Positions 8,252 through 18,725 of a stretch of DNA of 64,000 nucleotides are shown here, one piece after another. Both the position numbers and the translations under genes were made by a program. The notes under the pieces were generated by a model. The model saw nothing but the letters and a program-made list of their open reading frames with translations. It searched no databases and was not told the DNA's origin. Each line of letters begins with the position of its first letter. The stretch's first letter is position 1. Source of the stretch: Acidovorax sp. GBBC 1281 (GTDB lineage: Bacteria > Pseudomonadota > Gammaproteobacteria > Burkholderiales > Burkholderiaceae_C); assembly GCF_028473645.1 (NCBI RefSeq), contig NZ_CP097269.1, positions 1,692,001-1,756,000 on the forward strand. Reading direction: 5' to 3'.

Positions 8252-9281
8252 GGCTTTGTTGCACAAATCGCGATGCTGATGCCCGTAGACTGACTGCGTG
8301 ACAGAGACGAAGAACAGGCAGCGGAGCAAGTACCGCACGACGAACTGGAAGGCGTACAACGCGGCGCTGAAAGCGCGAGGCTCGTTGACGATGTGGTTTG
8401 GCACGCCGACCGGCAGGCGTGGACGCAGCCGAACCTTCTCGGACGCAGCAATCCAGTTCTGCCTGAGCATCAAGTGCCTGTTCGGCCAGCCCTTGCGACA
8501 GGCGCTGGGCATGGTGCAGAGCCTGCTGCGGCTGGCAAAGCTGGACTGGCCGGTACCTGACTTCAGCACTGTTTGCCGGCGCCAAAAGACCTTGCAGGTC
8601 GAACTGAGCTACCAGCGAACCAACTCGCCGCTGCAGTTGCTGGTGGACAGCACCGGCATCAAGTTCCTGGGCGAAGGAGAGTGGAAACGCAAGAAGCATG
8701 GTGCTGAATACCGGCGCGAATGGCGCAAGGTCCATCTGGGCATCGACGCGCAGACGCTGGAAATACGCGCCATCGAGGTGACCAGCAACGCCATTGGGGA
8801 TGCGCCGATGTTGCCCGGGTTGCTGGCTCAGATTCCCACTGACGAATCCATCGAAAGCGTCAGTGCCGATGGCGCCTACGACACGCGCGCCTGCCTGGAC
8901 GCCATTGCCGAGCGGCACGCGATGGCGGTGATCCCGCCCCGCAAGAACGCCAGCCATTGGAAGAAGTCGAGTCCGGGCTCGGCGCATCGTAATGAGGCCA
9001 TTCGGGCGTGCCAGCGCCTGGGTCGCGGCATTTGGAAGAAGTGGAGCGGCTACCACCGGCGCAGCCTTGTGGAGACGAAGATGCACTGCTTCAAGCGACT
9101 GGGCGAACGGGTGATCGCGCGCACGTTCGACCGCCAGGTTGTGGAGCTGCATGTCCGCGTGGCCTTGCTCAATCGGTTCAGTCAGATCGGCCGTCCTCAC
9201 ACCGTGTCGGTGACTGCTGTGGCATAGGTCCGTCTGGGGTTGGGGTCATGCCGTCTGCAATTCGATTTGTGCAACAGCGCC
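8252..9281 (+). mobile_element. IS5-family (IS903-group-like) insertion sequence
   Basis: The 1030-bp element has 18-bp terminal inverted repeats GGCTTTGTTGCACAAATC (8252-8269) and GGCGCTGTTGCACAAATC (complement of 9264-9281), resembling IS903-type ends, and holds one transposase gene. The nine-base flanks TCCCTTGTG and GATTCATGT do not match, so no target duplication remains. This suggests a deletion or recombination next to the element after insertion. Confidence 0.85.
8298..9227 (+). CDS. IS5-family transposase
   Basis: A 309-residue DDE transposase starting at GTG 8298. The catalytic acidic residues are in LLVDSTGIKF, SADGAYDTRA and the Y-(2)-R-(3)-E-(6)-K-like block HRRSLVETKMHCFKRLG. 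The N-terminal half carries the IS5-type domain (RGRSRTFSDAAIQFCLSIK, FGQPLRQALGM, VPDFSTVCRR). It is full length and uninterrupted, so the element may be active. Confidence 0.93.
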   Translation: MTETKNRQRSKYRTTNWKAYNAALKARGSLTMWFGTPTGRRGRSRTFSDAAIQFCLSIKCLFGQPLRQALGMVQSLLRLAKLDWPVPDFSTVCRRQKTLQVELSYQRTNSPLQLLVDSTGIKFLGEGEWKRKKHGAEYRREWRKVHLGIDAQTLEIRAIEVTSNAIGDAPMLPGLLAQIPTDESIESVSADGAYDTRACLDAIAERHAMAVIPPRKNASHWKKSSPGSAHRNEAIRACQRLGRGIWKKWSGYHRRSLVETKMHCFKRLGERVIARTFDRQVVELHVRVALLNRFSQIGRPHTVSVTAVA

Positions 9282-9358
9282 GATTCATGTACTCGATTGC
9301 TCAGTTCGCTCCGGTAGGTGAGGCGGCCCTTGTCCAGACACCAGTGGTAAAGCGACAT
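9282..9358 (-). pseudogene. Possible 5' fragment of a gene cut by the IS
   Basis: From an ATG at 9358 the minus strand encodes MSLYHWCLDKGRLTYRSELS and a few more residues before running into the right end of the IS. It looks like the start of a gene whose remainder was lost, facing the truncated NTPase across the IS. It is too short to identify and could be chance. Confidence 0.25.
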
Positions 9359-9417
9359 CGTTAGTCGCCTTTACCTTGTAGTGCGAACTGTCATGCTGCC
9401 CGCATCTGCGGAGCGCT

Positions 9418-9984
9418 TCAAGTGGATAGCGGTTCCTGTATAGGGTTCTCTGCCTGATAGGCCACCATGAACGCATCCGACGCCACCTGATCGGCCAGCG
9501 CCCGCAGGCTCGCGGCCGAGGCCGGGCCCAGGACGGCCTCGACCCGCTCGTTGGCGGCGGCCCAGCGCCCGATCGCTTGCGCCAGCAGTTGCTTGCCGCG
9601 CGCGGTGAGCACGGCGTGCTTGGTGCGCCGGTCCTGGGCGTCCTGCCGCAATTCGGCAATGCCGTCGCGCACCAGGGGCCTGAGGGCATGGGTCAGCGCC
9701 GATAGTTGAATGGCCAGCCGGTTCGCCAGGTCCTGCAGGGTCGGCCCCTGCCCATCGGCACTCTGGAACTTGCCGATCTCGACGATCAGCGCCAGCTGCG
9801 TCGCCTTGATGTTCAGGGGCGCGAGGGCGTCGTCGTACAGCTGCCCCAATCTGCGCGCCGCCAGGCGCACCGACGTGTTCGTGCAGACCTGCACACCGGT
9901 CGCGGCGGTGACCTCCGCGATCGCCTGATTCAAGGCGCAGTCGGCATCCGCAGCCGCACCGACGGGGTGGTTCGTCATTCCCAT
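9418..9984 (-). CDS. MarR-family transcriptional regulator
   Basis: A winged-helix regulator of about 188 residues. Helix-turn-helix LQDLANRLAIQLSALTHALRPLVRDG is followed by the wing DAQDRRTKHAVLTARGKQL, the DxRxxxxxLT pattern of MarR. It is preceded by an N-terminal dimerisation helix (NTSVRLAARRLGQLYDDAL). ATG 9984 is used; a TTG at 9993 and an ATG at 9978 are alternatives. It is transcribed divergently from the SDR/OYE pair with two palindromic operators between, so autoregulation and control of those redox enzymes is the natural reading. Confidence 0.88.
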   Translation of the reverse strand: MGMTNHPVGAAADADCALNQAIAEVTAATGVQVCTNTSVRLAARRLGQLYDDALAPLNIKATQLALIVEIGKFQSADGQGPTLQDLANRLAIQLSALTHALRPLVRDGIAELRQDAQDRRTKHAVLTARGKQLLAQAIGRWAAANERVEAVLGPASAASLRALADQVASDAFMVAYQAENPIQEPLST

Positions 9985-10042
9985 ATTTTCCAAATGGTTG
10001 AGTGCTGCACTATTCGAAGTGCATCGCTGTCCTGTTCTACAT

Positions 10043-10075
10043 TTGAGCCCTCAACTTATTTAATTGAGCCCTCAA
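10043..10075. promoter_or_regulatory. Two palindromic operators between marR-type gene and SDR
   Basis: TTGAGCCCTCAA occurs twice, at 10043-10054 and 10064-10075. Each is a perfect 5-bp inverted repeat (TTGAG/CTCAA) around CC. The starts are 21 bp apart, two helical turns, so two dimers would bind one DNA face. The AT-rich CTTATTTAAT between them could hold a -10 element. Probable MarR-family operators. Confidence 0.7.
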
Positions 10076-10094
10076 TTTTATTGGAGAACACCCG

Positions 10095-10895
10095 ATGACC
10101 CGTCCCCATTCCAACAAAGTCGCATTGATCACCGGGGCTTCTTCCGGCATCGGTGCGGTCTATGCCGATCGCCTCGCTGCGCGTGGATACGATCTTATTC
10201 TGGTGGCCCGGCGTGCCGACCGCCTGCAAGCCCTCAGCGCCCGGATCGCCGAGGCCCATGGCGTGAAAGCCGAGCCGGTGGTGGCGGACCTCGGCAAGGC
10301 CGAGGACCTGGCGCGCATCGAAGCCCTCCTGTCCACCCACGAACGCCTGCACATCCTGGTGAACAACGCGGGAATCGCCCGCCTGGGGCCCGTCGCCCAG
10401 CGGTCTGCCGACGACGCGGTGTCCCAGATCGACCTCAACATCACCGCCCTGACGCGGCTGACCCAGGCGGTGCTGCCCCCCTTCATCGCCAGGAAGCAGG
10501 GCGTGATCATCAACATCGCCTCCGTGCTGGGCATCCATGCGCTGCCGGTCAGCGCGGTCTACAGCGGCACCAAGGCTTTCGTCCTGCAATACAGCAGAGG
10601 CCTGCAGCAGGAACTGGCCGACACGGGGGTGCAGGTCCAACTGGTCTTGCCCGCATCGACCGCCACCGAAATCTGGGACCTGTCGGGCGTGCCGCTGGCG
10701 GCACTCAACCAAGACACCGTGATGACCACCGAGCACCTGGTCGACGCCGCGCTCGCCGGGCTGGACCAGGGCGAAACGGTCACCTGGCCGTCCGTTGCCG
10801 ACACCGGCCTGTGGGACCGCTACGAGTCGGCCCGCGCCGAGCTGTTCGCCGGCAGCCAGATGGGAACGCCGGCCCCTCGCTACAGCGTCGTTTGA
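10095..10895 (+). CDS. Short-chain dehydrogenase/reductase
   Basis: A 266-residue classical SDR with TGASSGIG (cofactor loop, residues 14-21), LVNNAG, the catalytic serine region INIASVLG and YSGTKAF supplying Tyr and Lys. The basic residues after the second strand (VARRADR) suggest NADP(H). The start has a TTGGAGA ribosome site nine bases upstream. It is divergent from the MarR gene and followed 101 bp later by an Old Yellow Enzyme on the same strand. Substrate unknown. Confidence 0.9.
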   Translation: MTRPHSNKVALITGASSGIGAVYADRLAARGYDLILVARRADRLQALSARIAEAHGVKAEPVVADLGKAEDLARIEALLSTHERLHILVNNAGIARLGPVAQRSADDAVSQIDLNITALTRLTQAVLPPFIARKQGVIINIASVLGIHALPVSAVYSGTKAFVLQYSRGLQQELADTGVQVQLVLPASTATEIWDLSGVPLAALNQDTVMTTEHLVDAALAGLDQGETVTWPSVADTGLWDRYESARAELFAGSQMGTPAPRYSVV

Positions 10896-10996
10896 CGCCA
10901 GCCCATGGACCCCACAGCCCATCGCACGCGGTTCTCCGCACGCCGATGGCCTTTTCCTCCGTCGCTTTCGCCCTGCTTTTTCCAAGGACAGCCCCG

Positions 10997-12073
10997 ATGC
11001 TTTTCGAACCCTTTTCCTTGCGCAACATCCCCCTGGCCAACCGCGTGGTGATGTCGCCGCTCACCCGCAGCCGCGCGGTGGACCACAACACGCCCAATCC
11101 GCTCATGGCGACCTACTACGCGCAGCGCGCGACGGCCGGCCTCATCGTCACGGAAGGCACTTCGCCGTCGCCCAACGGCCTGGGCTATGCCCGGATTCCC
11201 GGCCTGTTCAACGATGGCCACGTGCAAGGCTGGAAGCGGGTGACCAGCGCCGTGCATGCCCAAGGCGGCAAGATCGTCGTGCAACTGATGCACACGGGCC
11301 GCGTGGCCCACCAGGCCAACTTGCCCGCCGGCGCTGAAGTGGTCAGCGCGTCGGCCGAGGCGTGCCCCGGCGAGATGTACACCGATTCGCAAGGCAGCCA
11401 GCCGCACACGCCACCGCGCGCCATGACCGAGGCCGACATCCAGGCCGTGATCGGCGAATACGCCACGGCCGCGCGCCTGGCCATCGAAGCCGGTTTCGAC
11501 GGCATCGAACTGCACGCGGCCAATGGGTATCTCCTGGAGCAGTTCCTGAATTCCAACATCAACCGCCGCACGGATGGCTATGGCGCCACCGCCGAGGGGC
11601 GCAACCGGCTGGTGCTCGAAGTGGCGCGGGCCACCGCCAAGGAAATCGGCGCCGAACGCGTGGGCATCCGCCTGTCGCCGCATGGAGTGGTCAACAGCGC
11701 CGGCGCCTTCGACGGCGTGGACGGGCAGTACCTGGCCCTGGTGAAGGCGCTGTCCGCGCTCGGCCTCCTGTACGTCCACGTGCTGGACCACTCGGCCATG
11801 AGAACGCCACCGGTTCCCGCCCAGCTCAAGGCCGACCTGAGGGCGGCGTTCGACGGCCCGTTCATCCTGGCCGGCGGGCTGGACAAGACCGGTGCGGAGC
11901 GCGCGCTGGAGGGCGGCCTGGCCGACCTCACCGCTTTCGGCCGTGCATTCATCGCCAATCCGGACCTGGTCGAACGGATGCGCCAGGACGCGCCGCTGAA
12001 CGCGCCCGATCCGGCCACGTTCTATACGCCTGGGGCCCAGGGCTATACGGACTATCCGGCGCTCGCCGGTTAG
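10997..12073 (+). CDS. Old Yellow Enzyme-type alkene reductase (NADH:flavin oxidoreductase)
   Basis: A 358-residue FMN TIM-barrel enzyme that reduces activated C=C bonds or nitro compounds. Motifs: PLANRVVMSPLTRSRA near the N-terminus, QLMHTGRVAHQ, the paired active-site region ELHAANGYLLEQFLN, NRRTDGYG, and GGLDKTGAERAL plus FGRAFIANPDL at the phosphate site. Start MLFEPFSLRN at 10997 follows AAGGA. The site normally His-x-x-Asn/His reads HAAN. Together with the SDR and MarR it resembles an electrophile-responsive detoxification set (NemR/NemA analogy, inference). Confidence 0.92.
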   Translation: MLFEPFSLRNIPLANRVVMSPLTRSRAVDHNTPNPLMATYYAQRATAGLIVTEGTSPSPNGLGYARIPGLFNDGHVQGWKRVTSAVHAQGGKIVVQLMHTGRVAHQANLPAGAEVVSASAEACPGEMYTDSQGSQPHTPPRAMTEADIQAVIGEYATAARLAIEAGFDGIELHAANGYLLEQFLNSNINRRTDGYGATAEGRNRLVLEVARATAKEIGAERVGIRLSPHGVVNSAGAFDGVDGQYLALVKALSALGLLYVHVLDHSAMRTPPVPAQLKADLRAAFDGPFILAGGLDKTGAERALEGGLADLTAFGRAFIANPDLVERMRQDAPLNAPDPATFYTPGAQGYTDYPALAG

Positions 12074-12091
12074 CCATCGTTGGTGCGTATC

Positions 12092-12116
12092 GGGGCGGCG
12101 AGGAGAGCGCCGCCCC
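12092..12116 (+). terminator. GC hairpin after the OYE gene
   Basis: GGGGCGGCG and CGCCGCCCC form a 9-bp stem with loop AGGAGAG, 18 bp after the stop. There is no T tract, so termination is uncertain. Confidence 0.4.
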
Positions 12117-12214
12117 GGGCCGATGGCCTTCGGCTGCGGCCACCTTCCTTCGGACGCCTGGCCCGGCCCGCGAGGGCGCGGGCCTAGGCTCGGTGTCCAC
12201 GGAGGTTTAAAACG

Positions 12215-12649
12215 ATGTCTTACCAAGAGATGAAAGCCAGCGTCGAGCTGCTGCCCACCCAGGCCCCGAAATTCGAAACCGAGCGTTTCGTGGTCGTCCC
12301 GCTGGGGGCCGAGCCGGCGCGCGATCTGCTGAACGTGCTGCTGCAGGACGAGCTGCTGGCCGAGCAGTTGCCCTGGATGGTGGAGAAAACCGCGGACGGC
12401 GCGCGCAAGGAGGCGTTCCTGATCGGCCTGCAATGTGCCGCCGAGACCACGCTGGTCTGGGGCATCGTCGAGCGGGCGCGCAGCGCCTACATCGGCGCGG
12501 TGCTGGCGCGCAGCACGCTGGAGGGCCTGGACGTGGAGGTGCTGTGCGCCTCGCAGTTCTGGAACCAGGGCGTGGCCGACGAGGCCGGTCTGCCGGTCGC
12601 GGAGTGGCTGGAAGAACACGCCGCCGTCGAGTTGGTGCCGGCGGACTGA
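12215..12649 (+). CDS. Hypothetical protein, faintly GNAT-like
   Basis: A 144-residue protein with a strong GGAGG ribosome site at 12200-12204. The N-terminus KFETERFVVVPLG and the late FWNQGVADEAGLPVAEW are faintly like RimJ/RimL-type acetyltransferases (a first strand, and FWxxGxAxEA), but the acetyl-CoA loop QxxGxG/A is not visible. It may be a degenerate member or unrelated. It is convergent with the efflux outer-membrane gene, 19 bp away. Confidence 0.6.
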   Translation: MSYQEMKASVELLPTQAPKFETERFVVVPLGAEPARDLLNVLLQDELLAEQLPWMVEKTADGARKEAFLIGLQCAAETTLVWGIVERARSAYIGAVLARSTLEGLDVEVLCASQFWNQGVADEAGLPVAEWLEEHAAVELVPAD

Positions 12650-12668
12650 GCCCCTGGGCCGCAGCCCC

Positions 12669-14309
12669 TCAGCGCAGCGGGTCGTCCGCCACCCCCGCCC
12701 CATTGGCGGCCCAGCCGCCCCCCAGCACCTTGTACAGCGTGACCCGGTTGGTCTGCTCGGCCAGCAGCAGGGTGATCTGCGTCTGCTGCGCGGCGTACAG
12801 CGAGCGCTGCGCGTCCAGCACCGTGAGGAAGCTGTCGGCCCCCAGCCGGTAGCGCGCGTCCGACAGGTCCAGCGCGCGCTGGGTGGCGTCCAGCAGCGAG
12901 CGCTGGGCGGCCAGGCGCTCGTCCAGCGTGGCGCGGTCGGCCAGCGCGTCGGACACTTCGCGGAACGCGGTCTGGATGGATTTTTCGTACTGGGCCAGGG
13001 CCGTGTCGCGCGTCACTTCGGCCACGCGCAGGTTGGCGTTGTTGCGGCCGGCGTCGAAGATCGGGAGGCGGATCTGCGGCGCGAAGCTCCAGGTGCCGTT
13101 GCCGCCGTCGAACAGGCCCGACAGCGCATTGCTGGCCGTGCCGATGGAGCCGGTGAGCGTGATGGACGGAAAGAACGCCGCGCGCGCCGCGCCGATGCTG
13201 GCGTAGCTGCCCTGCAGCGTGCGCTCGGCCGCGCGCACGTCGGGCCGGCGCAGCAGCACGCCGGAGGGCAGGTCGGCGGGCACGGCCAGCAAAGCGGCGG
13301 CGGGCGTGGCAGGCACGATGGCGGTGCTGGTGTTGCGGGGGGCGCTGCTGCGCGAGGTGCCGTCGGCCGTTGCCGTTGCCTTGGCGGGCGGCACCGTGGC
13401 GGGCGCGGCATTCGCCGCGGCGGCCAGGGCCACGGGCGGCAGCAGGTCGTCGGGCACGGTGGCGCCCACCAGCAGCGCGAGCGCGTTGCGGTCGCGCGCG
13501 ACCTGGGCGGTGTAGGTGGCGACGTCGGCGCGCGCGGTGTCCACCGTGGTCTGCGTCTGCGCCAGGGTCAGGCCCGAAGTGGCACCCAGCGCATGGCTGC
13601 GCTGCGTGAGGTCCAGCGACTGCTGGCGCGTGCGCAGCGTGTCGCGCGCCAGTTGCAGGCGGCGGCCGTCGGCATCGAGGGTGAGCCAGGCGTTCACCGC
13701 CTCGGCCACCAGGCTCAGCTGCACACTGCGGCGGTTTTCGGCGGCGCGGAAGAACTCCTGGAGCGCAGCGTCGTTCAGGTTGCGCACGCGGCCGAAGAAG
13801 TCGATCTCGTAGCTGGCAAAGCCGAGCTGCGCGCTGTATTGGCCGGTGATGTTGGAGCGGCCCGCGGTGGTCAGGTCGTCGGCCGTGCGGCTGCGGCTGC
13901 CCGCGCCCGTGGCGTTCACGCCGGGGAACAGGTCGGCGCGCGAGACGCCGTACTGCGCCCGTGCCCGCTCGATGGCCAGCACGGCCACGCGCAGGTCGCG
14001 GTTGTTGGCCACGGCCATCTCGGCCAGGGCGCGCAGGCGGGGCTCCTGCAAGAATTCGGCCCATTCCAGGGGGCGGTCCAGCGGATCGGCCGGGACCGCC
14101 GTGGCGGACCCGTCCCCCAGGGGGGCGGGAGCGGTCACGGTCACCGGCACGGAGCCCGTGCCCAGGGCCGCCGGCACGGGCAGCGCGGGCGCCTGGTAAG
14201 GCGGCGCCAGGTTGGTGCAGCCGGGCAGCGCGGCCAGCGCCACGGTGGCGGCCACCGCCCAGGCCAGCGGGCGGAGGGCGGGGTGGGCGAGGGCTTGGCG
14301 CGGCGTCAT
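12669..14309 (-). CDS. RND efflux outer-membrane lipoprotein (NodT/OprM family)
   Basis: A 546-residue TolC-like channel. The N-terminus is a lipoprotein signal (VALAALPGC) followed by [10 protein letters not shown], typical of OprM/AdeK. Two repeated OEP domains follow, with [21 protein letters not shown] and a C-terminal half containing [13 protein letters not shown] and [19 protein letters not shown]. Its ATG overlaps the pump stop codon (ATGA at 14306-14309), so the two are translationally coupled. An Ala/Pro/Thr-rich insert around [13 protein letters not shown] is unusual and probably a loop. Confidence 0.93.
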   Translation of the reverse strand: MTPRQALAHPALRPLAWAVAATVALAALPGCTNLAPPYQAPALPVPAALGTGSVPVTVTAPAPLGDGSATAVPADPLDRPLEWAEFLQEPRLRALAEMAVANNRDLRVAVLAIERARAQYGVSRADLFPGVNATGAGSRSRTADDLTTAGRSNITGQYSAQLGFASYEIDFFGRVRNLNDAALQEFFRAAENRRSVQLSLVAEAVNAWLTLDADGRRLQLARDTLRTRQQSLDLTQRSHALGATSGLTLAQTQTTVDTARADVATYTAQVARDRNALALLVGATVPDDLLPPVALAAAANAAPATVPPAKATATADGTSRSSAPRNTSTAIVPATPAAALLAVPADLPSGVLLRRPDVRAAERTLQGSYASIGAARAAFFPSITLTGSIGTASNALSGLFDGGNGTWSFAPQIRLPIFDAGRNNANLRVAEVTRDTALAQYEKSIQTAFREVSDALADRATLDERLAAQRSLLDATQRALDLSDARYRLGADSFLTVLDAQRSLYAAQQTQITLLLAEQTNRVTLYKVLGGGWAANGAGVADDPLR

Positions 14310-17300
14310 GCGGGGGCTCCGGTGGGATGGCCGCCGGCCTTGGCGGCCCGGTCGGCGAAGAAGCCGCGGATGAGAACGAAGAACACGGGCACGAAGAAGA
14401 TGCCCAGCACGGTGGCGGAGATCATGCCGCCCAGCACCGCGGTGCCGATGGCCTGCCGCCCGCCCGCGCCGGCGCCCGTGCCGATGGCCAGCGGCAGCAC
14501 GCCGAAGCCGAAGGCCAGCGAGGTCATGAGGATCGGGCGCAGCCGCAGGCGCACGGCCTCCAGCGTGGCGTCGATCACGCTCTTGCCCTGGGCCTGCAGC
14601 TGGGTGGCGAACTCCACGATCAGGATGGCGTTCTTGGACGACAGCCCCACGGTGGTGAGCAGCCCGACCTGGAAATACACGTCGTTGGACAGCCCGCGGA
14701 TGCCGATGCCCAGCAGCGCGCCCACGATGCCGAGCGGCACCACCAGGATCACCGAGAACGGCACCGACCAGCTTTCGTACAGCGCCGCCAGGCACAGGAA
14801 CACGAACAGGATGGAGACGGCATACAGCAGCGGCGCCTGCGAGCCCGACAGCCGTTCCTGGTAGGAGGCGCCCGTCCATTCGTAGCCGATGCCGGGCGGC
14901 ATCTCCTTCATGATGGTTTCCACCGCGTCCATGGCCGCGCCGGAGCTGACCCCCGTGGCCGCGTCGCCCACGAATTCGTAGCTGGGGCTGCCGTTGTAGC
15001 GCTGCAGCTGGGGCGAGCCGTAGGTCCAGCTGGTGCTGGAGAACGCCGAGAACGGCACCATGAGGCCCTGGCTGTTGCGCACCGTCCAGGGCGCGATGTC
15101 CTGGGGCAGCATGCGGTAGGGCGCATCGCCCTGCATGTACACGCGCTTGACCCGGCCCTTGTTCAGGAAGTCGTTCACGTAGGTGCCGCCGATGGCGCTG
15201 CCCAGCGTGTTGTTGACGTCGGTGGTGGCCAGGCCCAGGGCGCCGGCCTTGGCGTCGTCGATGGCCACGCCCAGCTGCGGCGTATCGTCCAGGTTGTTGC
15301 TGCGGGTGTTGGACAGTTCGGGCCGCTGGCCGGCCAGCTGCAGCACCTTGTCGCGCGCGGCCACGAGCGCGTCGTGGCCCAGCCCGTTCAGGTCCTTGAG
15401 CTGGAAGTTGAAGCCCGCATTGGCGCCCAGGCCGCGCACGGCCGGCGGCAGCACAACGAAGATGCGCGCGTCGCGGATCTTGGACAGATCGCGCGTGGCC
15501 TTGCGGGCGATGGCGTCGGCGCTTTGCGAGGCCAGGGGGCGCTCGCTCCAGTCTTTCAGGCGCACGAAGCCGCGCGCCGAGCTCTGGTCGCCGTTGGAGC
15601 CGGTGATGGAGTTGAAGCTCACCACGTCGGGCTGCGCGGCGAAGTACTTCTGCACCTCGGCCATCACCACCTGCAGGCGGGTGTTGGAGGCGCCCGGGGG
15701 CAGGGTGATCTGCACCTGCACGGCGCCCTGGTCCTCGTTGGGCAGGAACGAGGTGGGCAGGCGCATGAACAGCACGGCCATGCCGCCCACGATGAGCGCA
15801 TAGACCAGCATCATCCGCCCGCCGCGGCGCACGATGCGACCCACGCCGCGCTGGTAGCCGTCGGCGGTGCGGTCGAAGCGGCGGTTGAAACCGGTGAAGA
15901 AGCGATCCACCCAGCCCAGCACGCCCCGCCGCGGCGCGCCGTGCGGGCTGTGCTGGCCCTGGGGGATGGGCTTGAGCAGCGTGGCGCACAGCGCCGGCGT
16001 GAGCGTGAGCGCCACCAGCACCGACAGCACCATGGCCGAGACGATGGTGATGGAGAACTGCCGGTAGATCACCCCGGTGGAGCCGCCGAAGAACGCCATG
16101 GGGATGAACACCGCCGACAGCGTGAGCGCGATGCCCACCAGCGCGGGCGTGATCTCGGCCATGGACTTGCGCGTGGCCTCCTTCGGGGGCAGGCCCTCCT
16201 CGCTCATCACGCGCTCGACGTTCTCCACCACCACGATGGCGTCGTCCACCAGCAGGCCGATGGCCAGGACCATGCCGAACATGGTCAGCGTGTTGATCGA
16301 GTAGCCCGCCACCGACAGCACGCCGAAGGTACCCAGCAGCACCACGGGCACCGCGATCGCCGGGATCAGCGTGGCGCGGAAGTTCTGCAGGAAGATGTAC
16401 ATCACCAGCACCACGAGCAGCATGGCCTCGACCAGCGCATTGACCACCTCTTCGATGGAGGCGCTCACGAAGGGCGTGGTGTCGTAGCTGGTGAAGGGCT
16501 TGAGCTGGTACGGAAAGAACGGCTGCAGCTCGGCGATCTTGGCGTTCACCGCGTTGGCCACCGCCATGGCGTTGGCGCTGTCGGCCAGCACCACGCCCAT
16601 GCCGGCGCCGGGCTGGCCGTTCAGGCGCGAGGTGATGGTGAGGTTCTCGGCGCCCAGTTCGATGCGGGCCACGTCTTTCAGGCGCACGATGGCGCCGTCC
16701 ACCGTGGACTTGAGAACGATGTTCTCGAACTCTTCCCGCGACTGCAGCTTGCTGCGCGCGGTGATGGTGGCGTTGAGCTGCTGCTCGCCCACGGCGGGCA
16801 GGGCGCCCAGCTGGCCGGCGGAGACCTGGGCGTTCTGGGCGTTGATGGCGTTGCCGATGTCGGACGGCATGAGCGCGTACTTCTCGAGCTTGGCCGGGTC
16901 CATCCACACGCGCATGGCGTAGGGCGTGCCCAGCGTGGCCACGTCGCCCACGCCGTCGATGCGGCTGATGACGTCCACCAGGTTGCTGGAGATGTAGTCG
17001 CCGATGTCCACCTGCGTCACGCTCGGGTCGGGCGAGGTGAAGGTGACGATCATCAGGTAGTCGTTGCCGCCCTTGGTGACGGTGACGCCCCGGCTCTGCA
17101 CCGCGGGCGGCAGGCGCGACATGGCCTGCTGCAGCTTGTTTTGCACCTGCACCTGCGCCACGTCGATGTTGGTGCCGGCATTGAAGGTGAGCGTGGTGCG
17201 CGAGCCGCCCGAGGCATCGCTGGTCGAGCCCATGTAGATCAGGTTGTCGAGGCCCTTGAGCTGCTGCTCGATCACCTGTGTGACCGATTCCTCCACCGTC

Positions 17301-17464
17301 TTGGCCGAGGCGCCGGTGTAGGTGGCGCTGATGGACACGCGCGGCGGCGCGATGTTGGGGTACTGCTCCAGCGGCAATGTCTTGATGGACATGGCCCCCG
17401 CCAGCATGATGACGATGGCGATGACCCACGCGAAGATGGGCCGGTTGATGAAGAACTGTGCCAT
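14306..17464 (-). CDS. RND multidrug efflux pump, HAE1 family
   Basis: A 1052-residue inner-membrane proton/drug antiporter of the AcrB/MexB type. It starts [17 protein letters not shown] and shows [15 protein letters not shown] with the paired aspartates of transmembrane helix 4, [24 protein letters not shown], and a second-half duplication ending [28 protein letters not shown]. Length matches the family. It is 13 bp after the adaptor gene and overlaps the outer-membrane gene, giving a complete tripartite operon. The substrate range is unknown. Confidence 0.96.
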   Translation of the reverse strand: MAQFFINRPIFAWVIAIVIMLAGAMSIKTLPLEQYPNIAPPRVSISATYTGASAKTVEESVTQVIEQQLKGLDNLIYMGSTSDASGGSRTTLTFNAGTNIDVAQVQVQNKLQQAMSRLPPAVQSRGVTVTKGGNDYLMIVTFTSPDPSVTQVDIGDYISSNLVDVISRIDGVGDVATLGTPYAMRVWMDPAKLEKYALMPSDIGNAINAQNAQVSAGQLGALPAVGEQQLNATITARSKLQSREEFENIVLKSTVDGAIVRLKDVARIELGAENLTITSRLNGQPGAGMGVVLADSANAMAVANAVNAKIAELQPFFPYQLKPFTSYDTTPFVSASIEEVVNALVEAMLLVVLVMYIFLQNFRATLIPAIAVPVVLLGTFGVLSVAGYSINTLTMFGMVLAIGLLVDDAIVVVENVERVMSEEGLPPKEATRKSMAEITPALVGIALTLSAVFIPMAFFGGSTGVIYRQFSITIVSAMVLSVLVALTLTPALCATLLKPIPQGQHSPHGAPRRGVLGWVDRFFTGFNRRFDRTADGYQRGVGRIVRRGGRMMLVYALIVGGMAVLFMRLPTSFLPNEDQGAVQVQITLPPGASNTRLQVVMAEVQKYFAAQPDVVSFNSITGSNGDQSSARGFVRLKDWSERPLASQSADAIARKATRDLSKIRDARIFVVLPPAVRGLGANAGFNFQLKDLNGLGHDALVAARDKVLQLAGQRPELSNTRSNNLDDTPQLGVAIDDAKAGALGLATTDVNNTLGSAIGGTYVNDFLNKGRVKRVYMQGDAPYRMLPQDIAPWTVRNSQGLMVPFSAFSSTSWTYGSPQLQRYNGSPSYEFVGDAATGVSSGAAMDAVETIMKEMPPGIGYEWTGASYQERLSGSQAPLLYAVSILFVFLCLAALYESWSVPFSVILVVPLGIVGALLGIGIRGLSNDVYFQVGLLTTVGLSSKNAILIVEFATQLQAQGKSVIDATLEAVRLRLRPILMTSLAFGFGVLPLAIGTGAGAGGRQAIGTAVLGGMISATVLGIFFVPVFFVLIRGFFADRAAKAGGHPTGAPA

Positions 17465-17477
17465 GGCGGGCGGTCCT

Positions 17478-18725
17478 TCAGCGGGCGGCCGGGGCCGCAG
17501 CGCTGGAAGCCGTGGGTGCCGCCGCCGATGCGGCCGGTGCCGCAGAGGACGCGCCGCCTGCCGGGGCTGCCGCCGCCTTGGCCGCCACCTCCACCGGCTT
17601 GACCGTGTCGCCCACCTTCACGCGCTGCAGCCCGTCCACCACCACGCGGTCGCCGGCGGCCAGGCCGCCCACGGCCTGCCAGCGGTTGCCCACGGCGGCC
17701 TCGACCTGGATCTTGCGGCGCTCGACCTTGTTCTCGGCATTGACCAGCAGCACGCTGGCGTTGCCGGCGGTGTCGCGCGTCACGCCCTGCTGGGGCACGA
17801 GCAGGGCCTGCTCGTTCACGCCCGTCTCCAGCACTGCGCGCACGTACATGCCCGGCATCAGCAGGCCGTCCGGGTTGGGGAACACCGCGCGCAGGGTGAC
17901 CGCGCCGGTGGCGGGGTTCACCGTCACGCCGCTGAACTGCAGCCGGCCGGCCTGGGCGTAGGTGCTGCCGTCCTCCAGCTTGAGCGCCACGCGCGCCTGG
18001 CCTTCGCCCGCGCGCTGGAAGCGGCCCTTGGCCAGGTCGGTCTTCAGGCGCAGCACGTCGGTGCTGGACTGGGTCACGTCCACGTAGAGCGGGTCGATCT
18101 GCGAGATGGTGGTGAGCGCCGTGGTCTGGTTGGCGGTGACCAGCGCGCCCGGCGTCACCGCCGAGGTGGTGGTGCGGCCCGAGATGGGCGCCTTGATGCG
18201 GGTATAGCCCAGGTTGATGCGGGCGTTCTCGACCGCCGCGCGGTTCACGGCCAGGTCCGAGCGGGCCTGCACCAGCACCGCCTGGCTGTCGTCATACACC
18301 TGCCGGCTGATCGCATCGATCTTGACCAGTTCGGCATTGCGACGCGCGTTGGTCTCCGCCGTGCCTACGGTGGCCTGGGCCTTGCCCAGCGACGCTTCGG
18401 CGCTCGCCAGCGCCACCTCGAAGGGCGAGGCGTCCAGCTGGTACAGCACCTGGCCGGCCTTCACGTCCGCCCCTTCGGTGAAGAGCCGCTTTTGCACGAT
18501 GCCGCCCACCTGCGGCCGGATCTCGGCGACCAGGAAGGCGCTGGTGCGCCCGGGCAGCTCGGTGGTGATCGACTGCCGCTCGGGCTGGATCGTGACCACA
18601 CCGGCTTCCACCGGGGCGCGCGGCGCGGGCTGCTTGGCCGCCTTGTCCGAACACCCGGCCACCACGAAGGCGGCCGCCAACACGGCAGCGCCGGCCCGGC
18701 GCAGGGCATCGGGAACAGCGGTCAT
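17478..18725 (-). CDS. RND efflux periplasmic adaptor lipoprotein (AcrA/MexA family)
   Basis: A 415-residue membrane-fusion protein and first gene of the efflux operon. Start [12 protein letters not shown] gives a lipoprotein signal ending VVAGC, followed by an adaptor core: [26 protein letters not shown] and [11 protein letters not shown] (lipoyl halves), a coiled hairpin, [15 protein letters not shown], and a C-terminal barrel. The tail is a long Ala/Pro-rich stretch ([16 protein letters not shown]). The longer frame to 18926 has no signal sequence and is rejected. No ribosome site is clear. No regulator is adjacent; the divergent neighbour is a chemoreceptor. Confidence 0.93.
   Translation of the reverse strand: MTAVPDALRRAGAAVLAAAFVVAGCSDKAAKQPAPRAPVEAGVVTIQPERQSITTELPGRTSAFLVAEIRPQVGGIVQKRLFTEGADVKAGQVLYQLDASPFEVALASAEASLGKAQATVGTAETNARRNAELVKIDAISRQVYDDSQAVLVQARSDLAVNRAAVENARINLGYTRIKAPISGRTTTSAVTPGALVTANQTTALTTISQIDPLYVDVTQSSTDVLRLKTDLAKGRFQRAGEGQARVALKLEDGSTYAQAGRLQFSGVTVNPATGAVTLRAVFPNPDGLLMPGMYVRAVLETGVNEQALLVPQQGVTRDTAGNASVLLVNAENKVERRKIQVEAAVGNRWQAVGGLAAGDRVVVDGLQRVKVGDTVKPVEVAAKAAAAPAGGASSAAPAASAAAPTASSAAAPAAR

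Noticed and set aside
10064..10996. Long plus-strand frame joining upstream sequence to the Old Yellow Enzyme
   Set aside because: It overlaps the SDR gene in another frame; the SDR and the enzyme start at 10997 both have ribosome sites and conserved motifs.
12435..14864. 809-residue plus-strand frame opposite the efflux genes, and similar long frames opposite ndvB, mscS and etfBA
   Set aside because: Antisense shadows caused by high GC; composition is Gly/Arg/Ala/His-rich with no domain, while the opposite strand encodes clear families.
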